Positions 1-6,840 of a stretch of DNA of 6,840 bases are shown in pieces. Positions within the stretch are counted from its first letter, which is position 1. Each line of letters starts with the position of its first letter. The DNA comes from JACPSX01 sp035288405 [NCBI: bacterium] (GTDB lineage Bacteria > JACPSX01). Below the pieces are notes generated by a model. That model was not told the origin of the DNA, did not search any database, and saw nothing but the letters and a program-made list of their open reading frames with translations. The position numbers were made by a program, and so were the translations under genes. The stretch is taken from NCBI GenBank assembly GCA_035288405.1, contig DATEAK010000121.1:1-6840 (forward strand), written 5' to 3'.

Positions 1-741
1 TCTCTCGTTCTCTTGCCTTTCGGCATCCCGTACCTGTTTTCGATCCACTTTGCGCCGGCTGCACTCTTGATTTTTGTCCTCATCGGCTTTTTCGTTCCGA
101 CGATCTCCCGATTTCTTGCGGTCGCCGGGATCGAGCGAATCGGAGTGTCGCGTTCGCAGGCAGTGGTAGCCACGAGTCCGTTGTTTTCCATCCTTCTCGC
201 CATCGGACTCCTGGGAGAGCGGCCGTCACCGCTTATCCTTCTGGGAGCTTTTTCCATTGTTGCGGGTCTCATCCTTCTCTCCCAGAATCGCGCCGGGGAA
301 CAGATGTGGCGGAAAAAGGATCTGATCTACCCGCTGGGTGCCGGCCTGCTCTTCTCAGGTCGGGACGTTGTGGCAAAAGTGGGGTTGACCCAGGGAGTTC
401 CCCCGATCCTCGGAGGAGCCGTGGCCGCCACGACATCCGCCGTTTTCCTGTGGATCCTCAGGGGAATGTTTCACAAACAGGGAACCCTTTCTTGCGACCG
501 GAAAAGCTTTTGGAACCTGGTCGCCTCCGGTTTTTTTTGGGGGCTCTCCTACCTGTTTTCATATTCTGCTCTGGAAGCAGGGGACGTGGCGGTTGTCACT
601 CCCTTAATCTACTCGGCCCCTCTCTTCTCTGCGTTCCTCTCCATGATCTTCCTCAAGGACCTCGAGACTGTGACGCTGCGTGTCATCCTGGGAGCAGTCC
701 TGGTGGTCTCGGGCGGTATCGGGATTGCCATGGGGCGGTAA
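1..741 (+). CDS. EamA/DMT-family membrane transporter, 5'-truncated by the window edge
   Basis: Likely an inner-membrane permease of the drug/metabolite transporter superfamily (EamA domains); the substrate cannot be told. The frame is open to base 1, and 246 codons are visible against about 290-300 for a typical two-domain member, so roughly the first 50 residues are missing. The TTG at 13 has only pyrimidine-rich sequence before it and no Shine-Dalgarno, so it is not a credible start. Residues are numbered from base 1. The rest of the first EamA repeat (about 1-94) ends with the family-typical pattern VVATSPLFS, then GER (about 72-74), then a hydrophobic helix GAFSIVAGLILL. A basic linker (about 97-109) precedes the second repeat (about 110-244), which has the equivalent VVTPLIYSAPLFSAFLS and a final GAVLVVSGGIGIA helix. 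The stop is TAA at 739-741. The 219-base gap to acs suggests a separate transcription unit. The family call is firm; the function is not. Confidence 0.88.
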   Translation, partial: SLVLLPFGIPYLFSIHFAPAALLIFVLIGFFVPTISRFLAVAGIERIGVSRSQAVVATSPLFSILLAIGLLGERPSPLILLGAFSIVAGLILLSQNRAGEQMWRKKDLIYPLGAGLLFSGRDVVAKVGLTQGVPPILGGAVAATTSAVFLWILRGMFHKQGTLSCDRKSFWNLVASGFFWGLSYLFSYSALEAGDVAVVTPLIYSAPLFSAFLSMIFLKDLETVTLRVILGAVLVVSGGIGIAMGR

Positions 742-844
742 GAACAGACACTGCATTCTTTCCGATAGGTTCCGTTATGGGCAGCTCCGGAGCCCGGGGG
801 CACCTTCGCGGACTTCGCAAGGCAGGGGTAAGATGAATAGAACC

Positions 845-874
845 TTGCAACAGAGGTCGACACTGTGCTATGAA
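845..874 (+). promoter_or_regulatory. Candidate sigma70-like promoter upstream of acs
   Basis: TTGCAA (845-850, 4 of 6 matches to the -35 consensus) is separated by 18 bases from TATGAA (869-874, 4 of 6 to the -10). A TGC directly precedes the -10, giving an extended -10 element. Transcription would start near 881, leaving a leader of about 80 bases. The -10 lies inside an inverted repeat (864-880), which could therefore be an operator. Visual matching only. Confidence 0.35.
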
Positions 875-887
875 AGCACATCCTCTG
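851..887. repeat. Nested inverted repeat in the acs upstream region
   Basis: Two perfect 6-base stems are nested. The outer arms are CAGAGG (851-856) and CCTCTG (882-887). The inner arms are TGTGCT (864-869) and AGCACA (875-880) around the loop ATGAA. Between the stems there are 7 unpaired bases on the left and 1 on the right. It could be a hairpin in a long acs leader if transcription starts upstream, or a protein-binding dyad overlapping the candidate -10. The inner dyad has TGTG and CACA arms like a CRP/FNR-type site, but its 9-base gap is one longer than the CRP spacing. Confidence 0.5.
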
Positions 888-944
888 AGGGACATTTAGA
901 TTCGAAACCTTCGTCCGGCACAAACACTTTTTCGGTACGACAAC

Positions 945-950
945 AGGAGG
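945..950 (+). promoter_or_regulatory. Strong ribosome binding site of acs
   Basis: AGGAGG lies 10 bases before the ATG at 961. It is the strongest Shine-Dalgarno I noticed in the window. It fixes the acs start and suggests efficient translation. Confidence 0.85.
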
Positions 951-960
951 AAATCTCAAG

Positions 961-2903
<1,943 letters not shown>

Positions 2904-2913
<10 letters not shown>

Positions 2914-2929
2914 GCGGTTCAAGCTCTCC
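2904..2929 (+). terminator. Hairpin over the acs stop codon, weak terminator candidate
   Basis: GGAGAGCT (2904-2911) pairs perfectly with AGCTCTCC (2922-2929) around a 10-base loop, and the stop codon TGA (2911-2913) lies in the stem and loop. There is no T-run after it, so it is not a canonical intrinsic terminator. It may instead protect the 3' end or act with Rho. Confidence 0.3.
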
Positions 2930-2945
2930 GTGCACAGCCGGCTGA

Positions 2946-2963
2946 GGCCCCACGAAGCGGGCC
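2946..2963. terminator. Hairpin in the acs / hemerythrin convergent gap
   Basis: GGCCC (2946-2950) and GGGCC (2959-2963) form a short GC-rich stem with an 8-base loop. It lies between two convergent genes and could serve either strand, but neither side has a T-run. A small palindrome, AGCCGGCT (2936-2943), sits just before it. Termination here is only a guess. Confidence 0.2.
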
Positions 2964-3032
2964 AACTCCCTCGCGATTCGTTGTTCTATGTCAGAGTGTG
3001 GGGATAGAGCGAGCCCGTAGTGTGGATCGGGG

Positions 3033-3527
3033 TTAATTGAGCTCCGGAGCTTCCCGGCCCAGCGCTCTGGAAATTTCCTCTCCGATCTGCCGGGCTTCCG
3101 CCTCGGGCACGCGCTCTTCAAAGAGAGGAAAAAGCTTGCGCTCTTCATCCCGGATGTGATGCGCTAGAAGAATTCCGAAGCGACTCAGGATCTCATCGAG
3201 GCGGGTCCCTGGATGCAATGCCGAGCGGAGTTCGGCAATCAAGCCGCCCATCTTCTTGTGCTCCTCGATCAGGTCCGAAACCAATGTCTCCTGGGGCTTT
3301 AGAAAGGGCGACAGGCAGGGGAACAGGACCTCCTCCTCTACGTGGAAGTGGGGGAGGAGTTGCTCGCGGTAAAACGCGAGCGTCGCTTCGGCCTGCCCCG
3401 CGAGATCCCGTGGCCACTTCGATTCGGGAGCCAGGGAACGCCTCTTAGTAAGACGCAAGGCCAGGACAAGCCCTTGATGATGATCGTGGGACAGGGGAAT
3501 GAGACTTGAATGGCGCCTTTCACTCAT
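3033..3527 (-). CDS. Hemerythrin HHE cation-binding domain protein
   Basis: Small cytoplasmic protein of 164 residues with one hemerythrin-like four-helix bundle, expected to bind a non-heme di-iron centre. Family members sense or bind O2 or NO, store iron, or aid repair of oxidative or nitrosative damage; which applies here cannot be told. The ligand set appears complete: H14 (or H16/H17) in SHDHHQGL, H60/H62 and E66 in HFHVEEEVLFP, H90 in EEHKKM, and H123/H124 with E128 in AHHIRDEERKLFP. No signal peptide or membrane segment is seen. I chose the ATG at 3525-3527 because AAAGGG sits 6 bases before it, a candidate promoter lies just upstream, and the recognisable family sequence begins soon after. 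An in-frame ATG at 3597-3599 would add 24 residues with no family resemblance and would lie upstream of that promoter. The gene is convergent with acs and divergent from the TatD-like gene. Confidence 0.9.
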   Translation of the reverse strand: MSERRHSSLIPLSHDHHQGLVLALRLTKRRSLAPESKWPRDLAGQAEATLAFYREQLLPHFHVEEEVLFPCLSPFLKPQETLVSDLIEEHKKMGGLIAELRSALHPGTRLDEILSRFGILLAHHIRDEERKLFPLFEERVPEAEARQIGEEISRALGREAPELN

Positions 3528-3538
3528 GAAATTCCCTT

Positions 3539-3567
3539 TCTTCAGCTCGTCCCCTCTTTTGTAAAAT
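3539..3567 (+). promoter_or_regulatory. Candidate promoter of the TatD-like gene
   Basis: TAAAAT (3562-3567) matches 5 of 6 bases of the -10 consensus. A poor -35, TCTTCA (3539-3544, 3 of 6), lies 17 bases upstream. The -10 overlaps the minus-strand -10 of the hemerythrin gene, so the two promoters would compete for or share polymerase. Confidence 0.35.
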
Positions 3568-3592
3568 ACCAGGAAACTGCGGAAGGAATCAA
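3563..3592 (-). promoter_or_regulatory. Candidate promoter of the hemerythrin gene
   Basis: Read on the minus strand, TTGATT (3592-3587) is followed after 18 bases by TATTTT (3568-3563). A TGG precedes the -10, making it an extended -10. Transcription would start near 3556, about 29 bases before the chosen ATG, which supports the shorter protein. Visual match only. Confidence 0.4.
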
Positions 3593-3601
3593 TCTTCATT
3601 G

Positions 3602-4363
3602 ATGAACACCTTCGACGCCCACGCCCATATGGTGGCCCAGGAATTCCGGGCCGATCGAGCGGAAGTCTTGCAAAGGGCCGAGCGTCAGGGCCTTTTGGGG
3701 ATTATCAGTGTCGTCGAGACGTTAGAAGAAGCCCGGGAAAATCTTTCCCTGGCCCGGCAGTTCTCCATTCTTAAGCCTGCCGCAGGTCTCTTTCCGACGA
3801 TCCTTGCCCTGGAGCAGGCCACTGCCATGATTTCCTTCATCCGCGAGAACCGGGACCAGATTGTCGCCATTGGAGAGGTTGGCCTGGACTACTGGAAAGT
3901 CCAGGATCCATTGCATCGGCAGACGCAAAGACAGATTTTTTCACAATTCATCTCCCTCTCTCTGGAACTCGACCTGCCCCTCAACGTCCATTCCCGTTCG
4001 GCGGGACTGGAAGCGATCCGCTTCTTGAAAGAACAGGGAGCCCGCCATGTTCTCATGCATGCCTTTGACGGCAAGGCCTCCTCAGCACTGGAAGGAGTTG
4101 CTGCAGGCTTTTTCTTTTCCATCCCTCCTTCGATCATTCGTTCTCCGCAAAAGCAAAAGCTCGTCCGCCGGCTCCCACTGGACAACCTTCTCCTGGAGAC
4201 CGATTCTCCCGTACTGGGCCCGGACCCGAAGGTTCGCAACGAGCCGGGAAACATCTCCATTGCCTGTCAGTTCATCGCGGAAATAAAAGGAATTTCTCCC
4301 CCCGAAGTAGCCCGAATCACCACCGAAAATGCTCAATGCCTGTTCCCTCGCGCCTTCCTGTAA
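3602..4363 (+). CDS. TatD-family metal-dependent hydrolase, TATDN3-like
   Basis: Cytoplasmic amidohydrolase-fold metalloenzyme of 253 residues, a normal TatD length. Family members are metal-dependent nucleases, mostly acting on DNA 3' ends; the substrate here is unproven. Likely metal ligands are H7 and H9 (FDAHAH), E92 (IGEVGLDYW), H130 (LNVHSRSAG), H153 (LMHAFDG) and D201 (LLLETDSPVLGP). The stretches HAFDGKAS, GFFFSIPPSIIRS-QKQKLV and the following VRNEP-NISI closely match my recollection of human TATDN3, unlike E. coli TatD, which has HCFSG. One departure is GLFP (62-65) where the family usually has G-x-HP, so the His is replaced by F64. The ATG at 3602 is chosen because family proteins begin a few residues before the HxH motif. 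GGAAGGA (3581-3587) is 14 bases upstream, rather far, and a TTG at 3599 directly before the ATG would give 11, so the start is uncertain by one codon. It appears to be a single-gene unit. Confidence 0.93.
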   Translation: MNTFDAHAHMVAQEFRADRAEVLQRAERQGLLGIISVVETLEEARENLSLARQFSILKPAAGLFPTILALEQATAMISFIRENRDQIVAIGEVGLDYWKVQDPLHRQTQRQIFSQFISLSLELDLPLNVHSRSAGLEAIRFLKEQGARHVLMHAFDGKASSALEGVAAGFFFSIPPSIIRSPQKQKLVRRLPLDNLLLETDSPVLGPDPKVRNEPGNISIACQFIAEIKGISPPEVARITTENAQCLFPRAFL

Positions 4364-4369
4364 GGCAGC

Positions 4370-4384
4370 GGAAGCCCGGCTTCC
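4370..4384 (+). terminator. Hairpin after the TatD-like gene, possible terminator
   Basis: GGAAGC (4370-4375) pairs with GCTTCC (4379-4384) around CCG, starting 7 bases after the stop codon. The following sequence is pyrimidine-rich, but its only T-run (TTTT, starting near 4399) is about 15 bases away, so intrinsic termination would be weak. Its position just after the stop codon supports the idea. Confidence 0.4.
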
Positions 4385-4495
4385 CTCTAGCCCCTCCCTT
4401 TTCTCGCTGCGAGCCGTCCGGGAATCGGAGGAGCCGATGATGGTGGTTTTTCCTCGCCAACAAACGAGAAGTGGGGAGGAGATCCGCGAGGGTCC

Positions 4496-4523
4496 TTGAC
4501 AGCGATCCTCCCCGTGCTAGATT
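4496..4523 (+). promoter_or_regulatory. sigma70-like promoter of the two-component operon
   Basis: A perfect -35 TTGACA (4496-4501) and a -10 TAGATT (4518-4523, 4 of 6) are 16 bases apart, with TGC just before the -10 (extended -10). Transcription would start near 4530, giving a 5' leader of about 35 bases before the ATG at 4565. This is the best promoter match I see in the window. I see no clear response-regulator direct repeat upstream. Confidence 0.65.
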
Positions 4524-4564
4524 GCAGATGAGCGGAGTGAGAGCAGATCCTCATCGAGGTGTCC

Positions 4565-5239
4565 ATGCGAATTCTTGTGGTGGAAGATGATCGGAAGGTA
4601 GCACGCTTCATAGGCCGGGCGCTGGAGGAAGCCGGCTATGCCGTCGATCAGGCCCGCACGGGAACCGAAGGGCTGACTCTGGCGGCAGACCGGGTCCACG
4701 ATCTGGTGATCCTGGATGTCCTTCTCCCTGAAATGAATGGATTTCAGGTTCTCCGGGCCATGCGTCAGCAGGAAATTAAGACGCCCGTGCTGCTCTTGAC
4801 CGCCCGGGATACGGTGGAGGACAAGGTACGCGGCCTCGATTCCGGAGCCGACGATTACCTGACCAAACCCTTCGCAGTCGAAGAAATGCTGGCCCGGGTG
4901 AGAGCTTTGCTGCGCCGAGGTGAGTCAGCCCAACCGGCGCTCCTCAAGGTCGATCGCTTGGTTCTCGATCCGGCCACGCGTACTGTATGCCGGGATGGAA
5001 ATCGCATCGAGCTGACCATCCGGGAATACGCGCTTCTCGAGTACTTCATGCGCCACCCCGGACAGGTGCTCACCCGCACCATGATTGCCGAGCACGTGTG
5101 GAACTATAACTTCGACACCATGACGAACGTCATCGATGTCTATGTAAACTATCTCCGGAAGAAAATCGATTCAGGTCCCGGCCCGCGCCTGCTCCATGCG
5201 GTGAGGGGAGTCGGTTACGTTCTCAAGGCGGAGACGTAA
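4565..5239 (+). CDS. OmpR/PhoB-family two-component response regulator
   Basis: Cytoplasmic DNA-binding response regulator of 224 residues. The receiver domain (about 1-115) carries the acidic pair D8/D9, phospho-acceptor D51 (LVILDVLLPEMNGF), switch T79 (LLTAR) and K101 (TKPF). The winged-helix effector domain (about 127-222) has the typical recognition region around 173-200, with TMTNVIDVYVNYLRKKID, and ends in the C-terminal hairpin RGVGYVLK. The overall pattern resembles the CusR/CopR-like group, but the real target is unknown. An upstream GTG at 4559 would add two residues. I prefer the ATG at 4565 because GAGG (4556-4559) is 5 bases before it and because MRILVVEDD is the canonical beginning. 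It is transcribed from the promoter at 4496-4523 together with the kinase, whose ATG directly follows this gene's stop codon. Confidence 0.96.
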   Translation: MRILVVEDDRKVARFIGRALEEAGYAVDQARTGTEGLTLAADRVHDLVILDVLLPEMNGFQVLRAMRQQEIKTPVLLLTARDTVEDKVRGLDSGADDYLTKPFAVEEMLARVRALLRRGESAQPALLKVDRLVLDPATRTVCRDGNRIELTIREYALLEYFMRHPGQVLTRTMIAEHVWNYNFDTMTNVIDVYVNYLRKKIDSGPGPRLLHAVRGVGYVLKAET

Positions 5240-6655
5240 ATGCGTCCTCTTTCCCTGCGCAGCAAGTTGACCCTCTGGTGCGCGTCTCTCTTCGGTATCA
5301 TGCTGTTCTTGATTTGGGGAGTCTCTTACGAGATGCTTTCAAACGGGCTGGCCCGGGACGTCGATGCCTCCCTGGAGAGTGTGGGCACAGCCATCAGCAA
5401 AACCCTGAACGAACCACCATCGGGAGCACTGCCTGCCGATCTTGAGGCGATGCTGCGGGAGTTTCTGGGCCCCGAGTTTCCGGAAAGGTTCTTCCAGCTT
5501 CTGGACCCCCTCGGACGTTCAGATCCCCAGTTCCCCAACTCGTTTCCGGAGGAGCTTTCCCCTGATCCGAAAGCGATGGAGAATGCGGTCAAGGGAATCC
5601 GCACTTTCTCGACCATCCAAGGAGAAGGTCCTTACCCCTCCCGGATCCTGACCCTGCCGGTGATCCAAGGAAAGCGTGTCACCCAAATCCTCCAGGTGGG
5701 GATGTCTCTGGAAGGAGTCTATCTGGCCCGGCGCCGCTTCTTACTGATCCTGGCAATCCTGGGCCCGGTGGCCGTTCTTCTGGCGGGCGGCGGCGGGTGG
5801 CTTCTGGCCCGCTGGGCATTGGTCCCGGTAGATCGCATGGTCTCTACGGCTCGCCGGATCGGAGGCACAAACTTGGAAGAGCGTATCAATCACAAGGGAA
5901 TTGACGACGAACTGGGTCGGCTGGCGCGTACCTTAAATGAGATGCTCGAGCGCCTGGAATCCTCCTTCAGACAGACCCGGCAGTTCACGGCGGATGCCGC
6001 CCACGAATTGCGTACCCCTCTCACAGCCCTCAAGGGAGAAATGGAGATGGCTCTGCGGTCCGTCCGGGACCCCTTGGAATATCAAAGTGTCATCGCCAGC
6101 AACCTGGAGGAAATCGAGCACCTCTCCCGGCTGGTGGAAGACCTTCTTTTGCTGTCCCGCGCCGATGCGGGAGCTCTCGGCATCGCGGAAGAAGACGTCG
6201 ACCTGCAAGCCCTGATCACGGAAGCGGTGCGCAGAGCCAGCGTGCTGGCCGAAGCACGCTCGGTAGCATTGACAGCCGAAACCTCCAGTCCCGTTCCCTT
6301 TACCGGAGATTCTCGAAGACTTCTTCAGATTCTCCTAAACCTCGTGGACAACGCAATCAAGTTTACTCCCGCAGGAGGCCAGGTGATGGTAAACCTCAAC
6401 CGCGAGGGCTCCTGGGCCGTCATCAGTGTGCAGGATACGGGCATCGGGATTCCGCCTGAAGAACAGGAGAAAATCTTTCAGCGGTTTTACCGAGTTCAGA
6501 AGGGACGGAGCCGGGATACAGGAGGCACGGGGCTCGGTTTGTGCATTGTGAGGTCTCTCGTCGAAGCCCACCGCGGGCACATCGAGTTGGAGAGCTCGCC
6601 CGGGAATGGCAGTACCTTTCGGATCTTCCTTCCACTGGTTCAGCAAATCCAGTAA
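5240..6655 (+). CDS. Membrane sensor histidine kinase (HAMP, HisKA, HATPase)
   Basis: Inner-membrane kinase of 471 residues, expected to autophosphorylate and pass phosphate to the regulator encoded just before it. TM1 is at about 11-32, an extracytoplasmic sensor at about 33-165, TM2 at about 167-190 and HAMP at about 190-243. HisKA has H255 in FTADAAHELRTP. The ATP-binding domain has N-box N367/N371 (LLNLVDNAIKF), the G1 box D399-x-G401-x-G403, an F-box around F413/F416 and the G2 box GGTGLGL (428-434). All catalytic elements are present. The sensor domain is rich in Pro and acidic residues and contains no Cys or His; I do not recognise it as a named fold. The ATG begins at the base after the regulator's TAA, and GGAG (5230-5233) inside that gene's 3' end is 6 bases before it, so the two are probably translationally coupled. 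General architecture is like CusS or Cpx-type kinases, but the signal is unknown. Confidence 0.96.
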   Translation: MRPLSLRSKLTLWCASLFGIMLFLIWGVSYEMLSNGLARDVDASLESVGTAISKTLNEPPSGALPADLEAMLREFLGPEFPERFFQLLDPLGRSDPQFPNSFPEELSPDPKAMENAVKGIRTFSTIQGEGPYPSRILTLPVIQGKRVTQILQVGMSLEGVYLARRRFLLILAILGPVAVLLAGGGGWLLARWALVPVDRMVSTARRIGGTNLEERINHKGIDDELGRLARTLNEMLERLESSFRQTRQFTADAAHELRTPLTALKGEMEMALRSVRDPLEYQSVIASNLEEIEHLSRLVEDLLLLSRADAGALGIAEEDVDLQALITEAVRRASVLAEARSVALTAETSSPVPFTGDSRRLLQILLNLVDNAIKFTPAGGQVMVNLNREGSWAVISVQDTGIGIPPEEQEKIFQRFYRVQKGRSRDTGGTGLGLCIVRSLVEAHRGHIELESSPGNGSTFRIFLPLVQQIQ

Positions 6656-6729
6656 TCTTTTTCCAACCAAATTTTTGCGGTCATTGTGAGAAGATTCTAC
6701 CACTTCCCCTTGTCGCCGTGGTTGCGTCA

Positions 6730-6840
6730 ATGGCCCTGGGAACCGGTCTTCCAGGGATGCAATTTCTCTCCGCGGCCCCACTATCAACCGTTGCGGGCGG
6801 CACCGTGACTCCAACAGCTGCAGCACTGCCCAGCTTTGCA
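6730..6840 (+). CDS. Start of a probable secreted protein, possibly HtrA/Deg protease, cut by window end
   Basis: An open frame reaches the window end. From the ATG at 6730 it reads MALGTGLPGMQFLSAAP and then an Ala/Thr-rich stretch ending in AAALPSFA. The same frame stays open upstream and encodes EKILPLPLVAVVAS just before this ATG. Together they look like a signal peptide: a basic n-region, a hydrophobic core and an Ala-rich cleavage region. The ALPSFA ending recalls mature N-termini of HtrA/DegP/DegQ proteases, which continue into a PAVV motif, but the protease domain is outside the window. The start is unresolved. ATG 6730 lacks a clear Shine-Dalgarno and would discard the basic n-region; GTG 6718 is in frame but also poor; GTG 6686 encodes MRR but in another frame. 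It lies in the same direction as the kinase and may belong to its operon. That a coding region begins here is likely; the family is a guess. Confidence 0.45.
   Translation, partial: MALGTGLPGMQFLSAAPLSTVAGGTVTPTAAALPSFA
6734..6756 (+). repeat. Inverted repeat at the start of the last gene
   Basis: CCCTGG (6734-6739) and CCAGGG (6751-6756) are perfect arms around an 11-base spacer containing the palindrome ACCGGT (6742-6747). It starts two bases after the ATG at 6730. It could form a hairpin that affects translation if that ATG is used, or be incidental within the signal-peptide coding sequence. Confidence 0.35.

Noticed and set aside
835-849. Possible sigma54 promoter using TTGCA at 845
   Set aside because: The required GG about 12 bases upstream of the GC is absent (GA at 835-836), so the -24 element is missing.
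864-880. CRP site in front of acs
   Set aside because: The TGTG and CACA half-sites are separated by 9 rather than 8 bases and lack the flanking A/T of the consensus arms. Kept only as a dyad of unknown function.
3528-3599. 24-residue N-terminal extension of the hemerythrin protein from the ATG at 3597-3599
   Set aside because: It shows no family resemblance, lies upstream of the best minus-strand promoter and would overlap the TatD-like gene's start region. The ATG at 3525-3527 has its own ribosome binding site.
4424-4451. Intrinsic terminator: ATCGG/CCGAT stem followed by TTTTT
   Set aside because: The stem is only 5 bases and the T-run begins 9 bases after it, too far for a normal intrinsic terminator. 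The nearby CTCG/CGAG pairs are equally short.
6335-6826. 163-codon minus-strand frame over the kinase 3' end and the window end
   Set aside because: It is antisense to the ATP-binding domain of the kinase, has no recognisable motif and no good Shine-Dalgarno; the plus-strand reading beyond the kinase fits a secreted protein better.

Overview
The window looks like chromosomal housekeeping and signalling DNA from a moderately GC-rich, Gram-negative-type bacterium. It has an envelope sensor kinase with a periplasmic domain, an apparent secreted protein, sigma70-like promoters and Shine-Dalgarno starts. The mix of genes would suit Nitrospirota, a deltaproteobacterial lineage or a similar group, but nothing in the sequence fixes the taxon. 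I see no mobile element, CRISPR array, tRNA, rRNA or phage gene.

Left part (1-2913, + strand): the 3' part of an EamA/DMT-family membrane transporter whose 5' end lies outside the window. A 219-base spacer follows, holding a nested inverted repeat, a candidate promoter and a strong ribosome binding site. Then comes a complete acetyl-CoA synthetase gene (acs) with all the expected catalytic and acetate-pocket residues.

Middle (2914-4363): acs converges on a small hemerythrin (HHE) gene on the minus strand. That gene is divergent from a TatD-family metal-dependent hydrolase, with candidate back-to-back promoters in the 74 bases between them. The hydrolase resembles the TATDN3 branch best known from eukaryotes more than E. 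coli TatD, and it has Phe in place of a usually conserved His.

Right part (4364-6840, + strand): a good extended -10 sigma70-like promoter drives an OmpR/PhoB-type response regulator. It is followed with no spacer by its membrane histidine kinase. About 75 bases after the kinase, a reading frame with a signal-peptide-like start runs off the window. Its first residues are reminiscent of HtrA/Deg periplasmic serine proteases. If so, the three genes could form an envelope-stress module; this is inference. The kinase's sensor domain has no Cys or His, which argues against a simple copper or silver sensor.

I find no clearly new system here. The items most worth a second look are the nested dyad upstream of acs, the TATDN3-like hydrolase, the kinase's sensor domain, and the unresolved start of the last gene.
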